Assembly: GCF_008638365.1 (NCBI RefSeq)
Contig: NZ_VWVU01000006.1
Span: 1 to 64,000 of the forward strand
Length of the DNA stretch: 64,000 nt
DNA from: Nocardiopsis quinghaiensis
Lineage (GTDB): Bacteria > Actinomycetota > Actinomycetes > Streptosporangiales > Streptosporangiaceae
Direction: 5' to 3'
In this document: positions 1 to 8,454 of the stretch, one piece after another
Numbering within the stretch: position 1 is the stretch's first letter
How the letters are laid out: every line of letters starts with the position of its first letter
Translations under genes and position numbers: made by a program
Notes under the pieces: generated by a model
Databases searched by the model: none
What the model was told of the DNA's origin: nothing
Seen by the model: only the letters and a program-made list of their open reading frames with translations

Positions 1-1643
1 GCAAGGACGGGCTGCGGGTGCAGTTGGCCCGCCAGTACTACGCCGAGCACCACGCGGTGCCCTCCCAGTCCGCGCTGACCGACGCGATCTCCGTCTTGGA
101 AGGACGCGCTATGGACCAAGAACCCCAACCCATCCACCTGCGGCTGGCCACCCACCGCACCGAGAACGGCGACCAGGTGGTCATCGACCTGGGCACCCCG
201 GACGGGAGGTGCGTGGTCGCCGGCCCCGACGGCTGGCACATCGCCGAACGCAGCCCGGTGCTGTTCCGGCGCACCAAGCTGACCAGCCCCATGACCGAGC
301 CCGGCCCGGCCGGGCAGACCACCCAAGGCCTGGCCGCGCTGCGGGACCTGCTCAACGTGGACGAGCCCTCCTTCCGGCTCATCGTGGGGTGGATGGTGGC
401 CGGGATGATGCCCGACCTGCCCCACCCGATCCTGGGCGGCAAGGGCGAGCAGGGCACCGGCAAGTCCACCGCGCTGGAGATGCTGATCAACCTGCTCGAT
501 CCCTCCCCGGCCGCGCTGCGGTCGCTGCCGCGCGACATCAAGACCTGGGCCACCGTCGCCTCCGCGTCGTGGGCGGTGTGCCTGGACAACGTCTCGGTCA
601 TCCCGATGTGGCTGTCGGACACCCTGTGCAAGGCGGTGACCGGTGACGGCCTGGTCGACCGGGCCCTGTACTCCGACGACGACGTGTCCGTCCTCAGTTT
701 CCGACGACTGATCGCGCTCACCTCGATCGACACCGGTGCTCTGGCCTCGGACCTGTCCGAGCGGATGCTGACCGTGGAGTTCCTGCCCATCAAAAGGGAG
801 CAGCGCCGCCCCCACAACGAGGTCGCCGCCGCCTACACCCGCGACGCGCCCGCCATCCGGGCCGCCCTGCTGGACCTGCTGTGCCGGGTGCTGGCCGAGC
901 TACCCACCACGCACCTGGACGAGCTGCCCCGCATGGCCGACTTCGCACGCATCCTCGGGGCTCTGGACACGGTCCTGGGCTGGAACACCCTGGACACCTA
1001 CCTGACCGCCTCCCAGGTGACCACCGCCGACCTGCTCGACGCCAAACCGTTCACCAGCGCGGTGGCGGACTTCATCGACGAGCGCGGGTCATGGACCGGG
1101 TCCATCAGCCAACTCCTGGACCTGATCCCCGCCCCGGACCCGCGGCCCCGCTCCTGGCCGGTGGACGCCACCCGCGCCTCCGGCCAGCTCAAGCGGGACG
1201 CCCCGGTGCTGAGGTCGATCGGGATCAGCGTGGCCGAGGCCGGGCGGTCCAAGGAGCGCCACCGCCGCCAGCTCTACACCTTCACCGCCCACAGCCTCGA
1301 CGGCCAGGCCCCGCAGCCTCCGCACGCTGATCCTGCCCCGGACACCACGGTGACCAGGCAGGACACCCTTTTTTTTGACCAGGCAGTCACATCTGACCCC
1401 AGGGGCACGGAGACTCCAGGCTCCGCAGCCTCCGCACCAGGCTCCGCTCGTCATCCCAGGTCACAGCAGGTTGCGGAGGCTACGGAGCCTGCGGAGGCTG
1501 GCTTCCCCCCACTCTCTGAAAAGACGTCCGCCGAACCCGTGGAGATCGGCCCGTGCACCACGTGCGGAGCGGGATTCCGCCGATTCGAGGCCACGACCCA
1601 TCCGCGGGTGTGCACCAGCTGTGCGCACCGCCACCGCACCTGA
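1..1643 (+). CDS. Helicase/primase-type ATPase of integrated element (5' partial)
   Basis: P-loop ATPase probably serving replication of the integrated element. The frame is open through the left window edge, so the GTG at 18 is unlikely to be the true start and the N-terminus is missing. A Walker A motif (GEQGTGKST) lies about 145 residues from that GTG, followed by a conserved helicase-like core with 'CLDNVS' (Walker B-like) and 'ALTSIDTGAL' (sensor-like). The last 30 residues hold two CxxC pairs (CTTC and CTSC), a probable zinc ribbon, after a low-complexity Ala/Pro/Glu linker. Similar proteins precede xis-int in actinomycete elements. It could equally be described as a DUF927/DUF3987-type protein; the exact family needs a profile search. 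Confidence 0.7.
   Translation, partial: KDGLRVQLARQYYAEHHAVPSQSALTDAISVLEGRAMDQEPQPIHLRLATHRTENGDQVVIDLGTPDGRCVVAGPDGWHIAERSPVLFRRTKLTSPMTEPGPAGQTTQGLAALRDLLNVDEPSFRLIVGWMVAGMMPDLPHPILGGKGEQGTGKSTALEMLINLLDPSPAALRSLPRDIKTWATVASASWAVCLDNVSVIPMWLSDTLCKAVTGDGLVDRALYSDDDVSVLSFRRLIALTSIDTGALASDLSERMLTVEFLPIKREQRRPHNEVAAAYTRDAPAIRAALLDLLCRVLAELPTTHLDELPRMADFARILGALDTVLGWNTLDTYLTASQVTTADLLDAKPFTSAVADFIDERGSWTGSISQLLDLIPAPDPRPRSWPVDATRASGQLKRDAPVLRSIGISVAEAGRSKERHRRQLYTFTAHSLDGQAPQPPHADPAPDTTVTRQDTLFFDQAVTSDPRGTETPGSAASAPGSARHPRSQQVAEATEPAEAGFPPLSEKTSAEPVEIGPCTTCGAGFRRFEATTHPRVCTSCAHRHRT
1417..1491. repeat. 20-bp near-perfect inverted repeat inside the ATPase gene
   Basis: Arms at 1417-1436 and 1472-1491 are reverse complements with one mismatch and 35 bp between them. 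They fall in the low-complexity linker region of the coding sequence. Further CCGCAGCCTCCG-type words occur nearby at about 1313-1325. Confidence 0.7.
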
Positions 1644-1729
1644 CCACGCTCATCCGAAAGCGGCCCCGGACCCGATGCCTGCCAGCCCGGCCGGGGCCGC
1701 ACCCAACCCGAAGGAAAGGCACTCCCAGC

Positions 1730-1915
1730 ATGACCGAACACCGCAAGCGCCGCCTGGACCTGGCCAAGGTCCGCGTGATCGGACCGCCCGAGACCGTCGA
1801 CCAGGTCGTGGACGCCATCACCGACGCACTGCCGTCCGCCGACCCGTCCGGGGCCTACCCGAGCCGCCACAATCCCGACCACGTCCGCGTCTACCTGGAG
1901 GTCGCACCCGAATGA
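1730..1915 (+). CDS. Small conserved-looking protein before excisionase
   Basis: A 61-residue protein starting at ATG 1730 behind a Shine-Dalgarno AAGGAAAGG (1711-1719). A longer in-frame extension exists, but the good ribosome site favours this start. It is basic at the N-terminus (TEHRKRRLDLAKVRV), with an alpha/beta-looking body and a C-terminus reading VRVYLEVAPE. The stop overlaps the start of the next gene (ATGA at 1912-1915), so it is translationally coupled to the excisionase. I do not recognise a family. Position suggests a replication or excision accessory protein of the element. Confidence 0.65.
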   Translation: MTEHRKRRLDLAKVRVIGPPETVDQVVDAITDALPSADPSGAYPSRHNPDHVRVYLEVAPE

Positions 1916-2133
1916 GCACCGTCAAGGTCCCCAGGATCCCCGCCCAGCGCACCCGCGGCTGGCTCACGGTCGACGACTTCTGCGAGGAGCTGATGATCAG
2001 CCGCGACACCTTCTACGACTGGCGCAAGAAGGGACGCGCTCCCAAGTGCGCGAAGCTGCCCAACGGAAGTCTGCGGATCCGCCGATCCGAGTTCGAGAAA
2101 TTCATGACCAGCGCTGAGGACAACGCTCGATGA
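1912..2133 (+). CDS. xis: Excisionase-like helix-turn-helix protein
   Basis: A 73-residue DNA-binding protein with a winged helix-turn-helix of the MerR/Xis type: 'WLTVDDFCEELMISRDTFYDWRKKG' followed by 'LRIRRSEFEKFM', the layout seen in excisionases of actinomycete elements. It would assist the integrase in excision and may repress or activate element genes. The start overlaps the previous stop (ATGA), and its own stop overlaps the integrase start (ATGA at 2130-2133), so three genes form one translationally coupled unit. Ribosome site GGAGG lies at about 1897-1901. Symbol given by role and context. Confidence 0.8.
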   Translation: MSTVKVPRIPAQRTRGWLTVDDFCEELMISRDTFYDWRKKGRAPKCAKLPNGSLRIRRSEFEKFMTSAEDNAR

Positions 2134-3602
2134 TCGACCCCGATGACCTGAGCTACCAGGTGCGGATCTGGAAGACCGAGGTCTACCAGGGAGCTCGCGT
2201 CACCACGCACACCGTGCGCTGGCGAGTGGAAAAGAAGCCCCACCGCCAGCCCCACGGGTCGTCCGCTCAGGCCGAAGCGTTCCGCTCCCAGCTCATACAG
2301 GCACAGAGCAAAGGTGAGGGATTCAGCATCAGCCGCGGTCTTCCCGTGGGGCTGCTCCGGGCTGAGATGGAGAAGAAGGCCGAGACCAGGGAGGAGGTGA
2401 CATGGCACGACTTCGCAGTCTCCTACGTGGACCACAAGTGGCCCGACATCTCCGCCAAGCACCGGGGCAACATCTCGTTCGCACTCACGATGGCGACGAC
2501 CGCCCTGTTCACCACCGAACGAGAGATGCCCGACCCTGTCTTGCTCCGCGCCGCGCTCCGGCGGTTCGCCTACAGCAAGACGTTCCGGGCCGGCGACCGA
2601 CCCCAGGAAGTGGCCGACGCCTTGCAATGGGTCTCTGAGCATTCGCGGCCGATCTCGGACCTACAGGACTCGTCGGTGGCCAAGGCCGCCCTCCAGGCGG
2701 CGATCCGGGATCTGAACGGCAAGAAACTGGTGATCGGATCGCAGCGCCGCAACCACGGCATCCTCAAGGCTGCTCTGAGGTACGCCGTCGACCAAGGTCT
2801 GCTCGAACAGAACCCGATCGGTGAGCTGGAGGCGTCCGGGTCCCGCTCCATCCACCAGGTCGACCGGCGGTGTGTGGTCAACCCGAAGCAGGCCCGCTCT
2901 CTCCTCGACAAGGTGCGGGAGTACGGCTACGAGGAGACCGAGCGGCGCCGGGGCATGAAGTCCGGCCCGCGACTCGTGGCGTTCTTCGGGTCGATGTACT
3001 ACGCCGCGCTCCGCCCCGAGGAGGCAGTCAACCTCCACAAGCACGACCTGTCCCTGCCAGCCCCGAAGCGCGAGACCACCGAGGAGGGGCGTGAGGTGGT
3101 CTCCTACGGCTGGGGGACGTTGTATGTGGGCGAGGTGACACCGGACGCCCGGCCGGAGTTCACCGACGACGGCACCAGCCGTGACACTCGTAAAAGTCCC
3201 AAGCAGCGAGGCGAGGGGGAAGTCCGGCCAGTCCCCTGCGACCCCGAACTGACCAGACTGCTCTGGGAGCACATGGAGAAGTTCGGCACCGACCCCAAGG
3301 GGCGGCTGTTCACCGGAATCCGAGGCGGTCCTCTGGCGACGATCACCTACCGGCGTGCGTGGGAATGGGCACGTGAGGAGGCCTTGAGCGACGCTGAGGC
3401 GGCCTCTCCGCTCGCGAGGCGTCCCTACGACCTTCGACACACCTGCGTGTCCACGTGGCTCAACGCGGGCGTCTCGGAGACGCTCGTGGCCCAGTGGGCA
3501 GGGCACAGCGTGGGTGTGCTCAAGAAGATCTACGCCAAGTGCCTCGTGGGAGAGGAGGACCGGGCGAAGGAGCAGATCGAGGAGGCCCGCCGACGCTTCT
3601 GA
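2130..3602 (+). CDS. int: Tyrosine site-specific integrase
   Basis: A 490-residue tyrosine recombinase that integrates and excises the element at its attachment site. The C-terminal catalytic domain shows the expected residues: Arg295 in 'YAALRPEEAV', the H-x-x-R box 'YDLRHTCVSTW', the second His in 'WAGHSVGVLKKIYAK' and the nucleophilic Tyr in the same segment. The N-terminal part (residues 1-200) fits arm-binding and core-binding domains. It lies downstream of xis with overlapping codons, and its end lies about 130 bp from the 3' end of tRNA-Phe, the usual position relative to attR. No frameshift is visible, so it is likely active. Confidence 0.93.
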   Translation: MIDPDDLSYQVRIWKTEVYQGARVTTHTVRWRVEKKPHRQPHGSSAQAEAFRSQLIQAQSKGEGFSISRGLPVGLLRAEMEKKAETREEVTWHDFAVSYVDHKWPDISAKHRGNISFALTMATTALFTTEREMPDPVLLRAALRRFAYSKTFRAGDRPQEVADALQWVSEHSRPISDLQDSSVAKAALQAAIRDLNGKKLVIGSQRRNHGILKAALRYAVDQGLLEQNPIGELEASGSRSIHQVDRRCVVNPKQARSLLDKVREYGYEETERRRGMKSGPRLVAFFGSMYYAALRPEEAVNLHKHDLSLPAPKRETTEEGREVVSYGWGTLYVGEVTPDARPEFTDDGTSRDTRKSPKQRGEGEVRPVPCDPELTRLLWEHMEKFGTDPKGRLFTGIRGGPLATITYRRAWEWAREEALSDAEAASPLARRPYDLRHTCVSTWLNAGVSETLVAQWAGHSVGVLKKIYAKCLVGEEDRAKEQIEEARRRF

Positions 3603-3673
3603 GACTTCAGCGCGTATTCAGCGCGGCCACCCACTGAAAGCCGCCACGGTCCACCGACAGCCACCGACGCACG

Positions 3674-3716
3674 AAAAGGCCCCGCCATCTGTTTACACAG
3701 GTGGCGGGGCCTTTTT
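3674..3716 (+). terminator. Intrinsic terminator after integrase
   Basis: An 18-bp stem (AAAAGGCCCCGCCATCTG paired with its complement, one G-T pair), a 7-nt loop and a T-run. It is symmetrical enough to end transcription from both the integrase and the opposing tRNA cluster. Confidence 0.9.
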
Positions 3717-3732
3717 GCATGTGTGTGGGTTG

Positions 3733-3806
3733 TGGCTAGGGGCGGGGTCGAACCGCCGACCTTCCGCTTTTCAGGCGGACGCTCGTACCAACTGAGCTAC
3801 CTAGCC
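3733..3806 (-). tRNA. tRNA-Phe (GAA), probable attachment site
   Basis: Complete cloverleaf on the minus strand: acceptor GGCTAGG/CCTAGCC, anticodon loop CTGAAAA giving GAA, T-arm with GGTTCGA. CCA is not encoded. The 3' end (3733) faces the integrase gene, so the 3' half of this tRNA is the likely att core of the element to the left. The partner att copy would lie beyond the left edge and cannot be seen. Confidence 0.95.
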
Positions 3807-3831
3807 GCGCTCACCGATCTCTCGGCGACAG

Positions 3832-3906
3832 CGGTCCTGACGGGATTTGAACCCGCGGCCTCCACCTTGACAGGGTGGCGAGCACTCCTAACTGCTCCAC
3901 AGGACC
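3832..3906 (-). tRNA. tRNA-Asp (GTC)
   Basis: Minus-strand cloverleaf with acceptor GGTCCTG/CAGGACC, discriminator G and anticodon loop CTGTCAA giving GTC. Middle member of the Glu-Asp-Phe cluster. CCA is not encoded. Confidence 0.95.
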
Positions 3907-3995
3907 TTGTTCTGTTGTCGCGCCGGGCCGCGTGGCCCCGCACGTCGTTGCGCTTCTCATTCTGCCAGATGTCCGGCAGTGCTCGAACCGCGTCG

Positions 3996-4068
3996 TACCC
4001 CCAACGGGATTCGAACCCGCGCTACCGCCTTGAAAGGGCGGCGTCCTAGGCCGCTAGACGATGGGGGC
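3996..4068 (-). tRNA. tRNA-Glu (TTC)
   Basis: Minus-strand cloverleaf with acceptor GCCCCCA/TGGGGGT and anticodon loop CTTTCAA giving TTC. First gene of the tRNA cluster. CCA is not encoded. Confidence 0.95.
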
Positions 4069-4164
4069 CCGTGTGACATGCCAAGCATAGGGGAGATACC
4101 CGACCAACACCAAAGTGATTCCCCCGAGCGTCCGTTATTCACCCTACCTGCGGGAACACCACCG

Positions 4165-5736
4165 TCAGGGTGTGCGCTCGGCGCCGCCGGTCTCCTCCTC
4201 CGAACCCGAGGCCGGTTCTCCCACGGGGCGGTCCGGATCGGCCTCGATGTGCCGCTCGACCTGCGCCGACGTGAGCCCGACCCCGCCCAGGTCGATGTCG
4301 TCGCGCGCCTGGAGGCGCCCGGTTTCGGCATCGAAGTACAGAACCGACGCCTGGTACGGGATCGGACGGTCGGATTCGTGATCCAGGCCACGCAGCCCTG
4401 CACCGCCGGTGGATCCCTGCACCAGGAACCTGGTGCCCAGGTCGGTCAGCTCGGTGGAGCGCAGGTGCTCGCCACCCGTCAGGACGAGGGGCACCACCCC
4501 GTCGAACGCCTCCGCCTGCGTGCGCGTGTGCATCAGGGCCACGTCCACGTCCTCCTTGGAGCGGATCACCTCCTCGGCCTCCTCCTCGCCCTGGGCGGCC
4601 ACCTCGGCGGCGTTCGGGTTGAGGCGGGTCGCGTCCGGGCTGTACCGGGGGTCCCCCGATCCGTAGAAGGTCAGGCCGCCCACCTCCTGGATCTCCCCGT
4701 CCAGCACCACGGCGTTCTCCTGCGCCTCCACGGCGCGCTGCGTGCCCATGGAGTCATGCTGGCCGCGCACCCACACGTACGGGACGTCCAGCTCGCCGAT
4801 CTCGTCGGCGAACACGTCCTCGGCCGCGCTGCCACGGTCGGTGAGGTCTCCCGAGTCCACCACCATGTCCGCCCCGTACTGGTCCAGGAGCGTGCTGATG
4901 ATGCTCCACGACGCCGGGTTCAGCTGGATGTCGGACACGTGCAGCACACGGATCACCGACTCGTCCTCCTCGTACACGGGAAGAGTGGAGGTGGCCTCGT
5001 AGATCATCGCGACGTTGCCGACCAGGCCCGCCAGCTGTTCCTGGTACTGGCTGAACCGGCCCACCACCTCCTCGGCGCTGCCCACCACCTGCGGCGCGCC
5101 CGCGATCAGGCCCGTGTACCGGGGCTCGGCGATGGCGCTGGGGTTGAAGGTGTTGGCGGCGACGGCGCCGGAGGCCGCGAGCACGCCCAGCGAGACGAGC
5201 GCGCTGGCCAGGGCCCGCCACACGTTCCGGAAGAGCAGCAGCCCCGTCACGGCCGCCCCGAGTGCCGCGGCGAGCGCCGCGCGCACCAGCAGGTCGATCA
5301 CCCCGGCGCGCAGGTCGGAGCCGATGCCCGCCGCCATGCGGTTGATGGCGTCGGGGTCGGTGAAGACCTTCTCGGCCGCGGACAGCCGGATGTCGGTGAT
5401 GGTCGCCTCGAGCTTGAGAGGGGCGTTGTGGGTGTCGAAGGCCAACTGCCCCAGCGGGGCGACGTTGACGACCGTCTCACCGTGCCACTGGGGGCTCAGG
5501 CCCAGCGTGACGTCCGCGGGGCCGATGGGGGTGACCACATGCCCGCCCAGCGCCAGGCCCAGCCAGCCTCCGACCAGGCCCGCCACGACGACGCATCCCC
5601 ACCTCCACGCGCGTCCCGCACGCAGCCGGTCGAAGGTGCCGCGGAGCCGCTGGAGGGCTCCACGGAAGTCGTACCCGCGGATCGCTTCCCAAGACAACAC
5701 ACCCCCCATCATGCCGTCGTGGGAGGCCGTTCCCAA
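4165..5736 (-). CDS. Membrane-anchored metallophosphoesterase-like protein with altered metal motifs
   Basis: A 523-residue protein of the calcineurin-like phosphoesterase superfamily. Start TTG 5736 is chosen because GGAGG-GGAGG sits directly upstream; ATGs at 5712 and 5709 lack such a site. One transmembrane segment lies near residues 46-66, a second hydrophobic region near 145-195, then the phosphoesterase domain. Expected metal motifs are recognisable but changed: DxH is 'VSDIQLN', GD is intact in 'SGDLTD', GNHD is 'RGQHDS' and the last GHxH is 'TGGEHL'. Related Streptomyces proteins, as I recall them, keep DxH and GNHD. It may therefore be a weak enzyme or a non-catalytic relative. The C-terminus is acidic. 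It stands alone behind the tRNA cluster. Confidence 0.8.
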   Translation of the reverse strand: MGTASHDGMMGGVLSWEAIRGYDFRGALQRLRGTFDRLRAGRAWRWGCVVVAGLVGGWLGLALGGHVVTPIGPADVTLGLSPQWHGETVVNVAPLGQLAFDTHNAPLKLEATITDIRLSAAEKVFTDPDAINRMAAGIGSDLRAGVIDLLVRAALAAALGAAVTGLLLFRNVWRALASALVSLGVLAASGAVAANTFNPSAIAEPRYTGLIAGAPQVVGSAEEVVGRFSQYQEQLAGLVGNVAMIYEATSTLPVYEEDESVIRVLHVSDIQLNPASWSIISTLLDQYGADMVVDSGDLTDRGSAAEDVFADEIGELDVPYVWVRGQHDSMGTQRAVEAQENAVVLDGEIQEVGGLTFYGSGDPRYSPDATRLNPNAAEVAAQGEEEAEEVIRSKEDVDVALMHTRTQAEAFDGVVPLVLTGGEHLRSTELTDLGTRFLVQGSTGGAGLRGLDHESDRPIPYQASVLYFDAETGRLQARDDIDLGGVGLTSAQVERHIEADPDRPVGEPASGSEEETGGAERTP

Positions 5737-5794
5737 TGTTTCCTCCCCTCCAGAGTGTTATGTCTCTTCCGAAGCACCCTGGTCAGGCAGCACA

Positions 5795-6145
5795 ATGGCG
5801 GACGTGGTGGAACTGACACGCAGGGACTTCGAGGAACTGGTCGCCGACGCCCTGGACCAGATCCCGTCCGAGCTGGCGGGGCTGATGGACAACGTGGTGA
5901 TCACCGTCGAGGAGGAGTCCCCGGACGGGCTGCTCGGCCTGTACGAGGGCATCCCGCTGACCGAGCGCGGGGACGCCTACTTCGGTGTGCTGCCCGACCA
6001 GATCTTCATCTACCGGCGCAACATCTGCGCCTTCTGCGAGACCCCCGAACAGGTGGTGGAGGAGGTCCTGGTCACCGTGGTGCACGAGATCGCCCACCAT
6101 TTCGGGATCGACGACGCCAGGCTGACCGAACTCGGCTGGGGCTGA
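5795..6145 (+). CDS. Small zincin-like metallopeptidase family protein
   Basis: A 116-residue protein with the zinc-binding HExxH motif in 'VVHEIAHHFGIDD' near the C-terminus, preceded by a short alpha/beta domain. This matches the actinobacterial 'metallopeptidase family protein' (DUF1025-type minimal zincin). Substrate is unknown and protease activity is not established for most members. Start ATG 5795 gives the usual family length. It is divergent from the phosphoesterase gene with about 60 bp between the two starts. Confidence 0.85.
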   Translation: MADVVELTRRDFEELVADALDQIPSELAGLMDNVVITVEEESPDGLLGLYEGIPLTERGDAYFGVLPDQIFIYRRNICAFCETPEQVVEEVLVTVVHEIAHHFGIDDARLTELGWG

Positions 6146-6478
6146 TCCGCCACGCCCGCCCGGTCCCCTCCCCCGCGCCGCGGCCCCCCGTGTGAGCACC
6201 TCGGACAACCCTCTGTGCAAACTAGGGAACTATTAGCACATACCTGGCATTCCTGGTCACCTCCGAGCTCCCGCTCGGATTATCCGTACCGAGGAGAACG
6301 ATCCGTTCATGACCTGCGGAGAGTATGACCGAATCCACCCTGGCATTCCTTACTCACAGCAACGAATCAGACACGAATTCCCGGAAAAGGCTTGCGATGA
6401 AGCCCACCTTCCGGAACTGTTGGTTATTGGGACACGACACAGCGTGATTACAACCCTGTAACAGTAAGGGAGTGCCGG
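6146..6478. other. Intergenic region upstream of MFS gene
   Basis: 333 bp, less GC-rich than the surroundings, which fits promoter DNA for the transporter at 6479. A 50-codon open stretch at 6309-6461 (+) has no well-placed ribosome site and is not called. Nothing else is recognised. Confidence 0.4.
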
Positions 6479-7783
6479 GTGGCCAATCCGCGCCTCGACA
6501 ACACACCTGACAACGGAGACCACGAGTCTTCGAGCGCCCCCAACAGCGACGACTGGCGGAGCAGCTACCGCGACGTCATGGCGATCAGCGAGTTCCGCTC
6601 CGTCTGGCTCGCCCACGCCCTGTCGATGATCGGCACGAACCTGCTGAACATCGCCACCAGCGTCCTCGTCTTCCAGGTGACCGGATCGGCGCTCGCCGCG
6701 GGCGTCACCCTGGCCCTGACCTTCCTGCCCCCGATCATCAGCCCCCTGATCGCGGGACTCGCCGACCTCCTCCCCCGCCGACGCGTCATGGTCGCCTGCG
6801 ATATCGTGCGAGCGGCCGTCATCGTGCTCATCGGCATCCCCGGTATGCCGATCTGGGCCATCTGGGTGCTGCTGTTCTGCTCGGTGGTGCCGTCGGTCCC
6901 CTTCGCCGCGGCCCGAGCCGCGATGATGGCCGAGATCGTGCAAGGCGAGCGCTACGTGGCGAGCACCGCCATCATCCAGCTGACCACGCAGGTCGGCATG
7001 CTCGCCGGGCTGGTCGCCGGCGGTGTGATCGTCTCCTACGTGGGCCCCAACATCACCGTGATGTCGACCGGCATCCTCTTCGTGCTGTCCGCCCTCGTCG
7101 TGCTGCTGGGGGTCAGGGCTCGCCCCTCGCCCCGCGCGGAGAAGGAGGACCGTCCCGGGTTCCTGGCCATGACCCGCGACGGAGCCAAACTCGTCTTCGC
7201 CGACCCGCGTCTGCGCACCCTGGCGCTGCTCGCCTGGCTCGCCGGTCTGTACGGCATCCCCTATGGCCTGGCCAACCCCATGGCCGAGGAGATCGGCGCG
7301 GGTCCGGCCGCCGCGGGGTTCATCATGGCGGGCGCCTCGGTCGGCGCCTTCGCCGGCGGGCTCGTCCTGACGCGGATCATCCCGCCGCCCACCCGCATGC
7401 GCCTGCTCGGCCCGCTGGCGGTGCTCACCTGCGTGCCCCTGCTGCTGTGGCTGGCCAGTCCGCCGCTGTGGCTGATGGTGACGGCCCTGGCGCTCTGCGG
7501 CGTCGCGGGTTCCTACCAGTTCGTGGCCAACGCGGCGTTCGTGCTGTGCGTGCCCAAGGAGGGCCGCGGTCTGGCCTTCGGACTGGTCGCGGCGGGGCTT
7601 CAGGCCGCACAGGGCGTGAGCATCCTGATCGCCGGGTTCTTCGCCGAGCACTTCGGCACCGGAGCCGTCATCGCGTCGGCCGGTGCCCTCGGCGTCGTCT
7701 GCGCGACGCTGCTGGCGATCCCGTGGTCGCGGATGGCCGGGCAGACCATCGAGCAGATGAACGCGACCGAGAACGCTGCCTAG
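6479..7783 (+). CDS. MFS transporter (EntS/MFS_3-like)
   Basis: A 434-residue major facilitator with a 35-residue hydrophilic N-terminus and about 12 hydrophobic segments. It has a motif-A-like loop 'GLADLLPRRRVM' between the second and third helices. Overall pattern resembles the enterobactin-exporter-like branch, which exports siderophores or drugs; the substrate cannot be told here. Start GTG 6479 is the first in-frame start and no strong ribosome site is obvious. It ends just before a convergent small gene. No linked regulator or biosynthetic gene was seen. Confidence 0.85.
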   Translation: MANPRLDNTPDNGDHESSSAPNSDDWRSSYRDVMAISEFRSVWLAHALSMIGTNLLNIATSVLVFQVTGSALAAGVTLALTFLPPIISPLIAGLADLLPRRRVMVACDIVRAAVIVLIGIPGMPIWAIWVLLFCSVVPSVPFAAARAAMMAEIVQGERYVASTAIIQLTTQVGMLAGLVAGGVIVSYVGPNITVMSTGILFVLSALVVLLGVRARPSPRAEKEDRPGFLAMTRDGAKLVFADPRLRTLALLAWLAGLYGIPYGLANPMAEEIGAGPAAAGFIMAGASVGAFAGGLVLTRIIPPPTRMRLLGPLAVLTCVPLLLWLASPPLWLMVTALALCGVAGSYQFVANAAFVLCVPKEGRGLAFGLVAAGLQAAQGVSILIAGFFAEHFGTGAVIASAGALGVVCATLLAIPWSRMAGQTIEQMNATENAA

Positions 7784-7806
7784 GGCGTGTGTCCGCCGGA
7801 ACCGCC

Positions 7807-7923
7807 CTAGTGTTCCTTGCCGCGTTCCGCGGGGGTGTCGCGGGTCTCCTCGACCTCGCGCTCCTCCCGCGGAACGCGCAGCTCACGGCGTTCCCAGCCC
7901 GGGTGTGCTCTGAGGGTCCACAT
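7807..7923 (-). CDS. Small 38-residue protein coupled to PspC gene
   Basis: Its ATG (7923) overlaps the stop of the PspC gene (ATGA), which suggests coupled translation. The product is highly charged (many Arg and Glu) with no membrane segment. I recognise no family. The overlap is the main argument that it is real; it may also be a chance open frame. Confidence 0.4.
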   Translation of the reverse strand: MWTLRAHPGWERRELRVPREEREVEETRDTPAERGKEH

Positions 7924-8183
7924 CAGTTCTCGCTCGGCTTTCCCTGGAAGTTGCGGATGATCTGCTCCAGCAAGGAGCGCTTCTCGTTCTCGGCCGGCAT
8001 GATCAGCCAGGCCAGGATGTAGACGAAGACGCCGCTGAACCCGAGGACCGTCAGGACCACGAAGGCCAGGCGGACGATGGTGGAGTCGATGTTGAGGAAC
8101 TCGGCGATCCCGCCGCACACACCGGCCAGATACCGGTCGGAGCCACTGCGTCGGAAGCGCTTGTTCTGGTAGTTCTCGTTCAT
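7923..8183 (-). CDS. PspC domain protein
   Basis: An 86-residue protein: a basic N-terminus 'NKRFRRSGSDRYLAGVCGGIAEFL', the classical PspC signature, followed by one or two membrane helices (residues 38-65) and a charged tail. PspC proteins sit in the cytoplasmic membrane and act in envelope-stress sensing. No PspA or other stress genes are nearby, so this is a stand-alone member as is common in actinomycetes. Confidence 0.88.
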   Translation of the reverse strand: MNENYQNKRFRRSGSDRYLAGVCGGIAEFLNIDSTIVRLAFVVLTVLGFSGVFVYILAWLIMPAENEKRSLLEQIIRNFQGKPSEN

Positions 8184-8454
8184 GTCTCCACCTTGCCCCC
8201 TCCCCACGACGATTCCCATCGGGGAGAGCCCTGGTGTCTCCCCTGACATCCCCCGAGCCCCCTGGAGGGGTACGGGTACGGGGCGCCGGAACACCCCTTG
8301 GAGGTTTCGACGGCGGAGGGGCCGGCGACGTTCCTGAGACGTGTCCCACAACACGGGGGCACGGCCTCCCCGGCCCGGGAAAGCCGTGCGCCCCTGTGAT
8401 GGGAGCCGTGGGCTGGCGCGGCGGGAGTCCCCTGTGCCCACGCGGGCCCTGTGC

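Noticed and set aside
3907-6195. A 762-codon plus-strand frame over the tRNA cluster and the phosphoesterase gene
   Set aside because: It runs antisense to tRNA-Glu and to a well-supported minus-strand gene, and its product is low-complexity.
6309-6461. A 50-codon ATG frame upstream of the MFS gene
   Set aside because: The purine-rich GAGGAGAAC lies too far from the ATG, composition is not coding-like for this genome, and no family is recognised.
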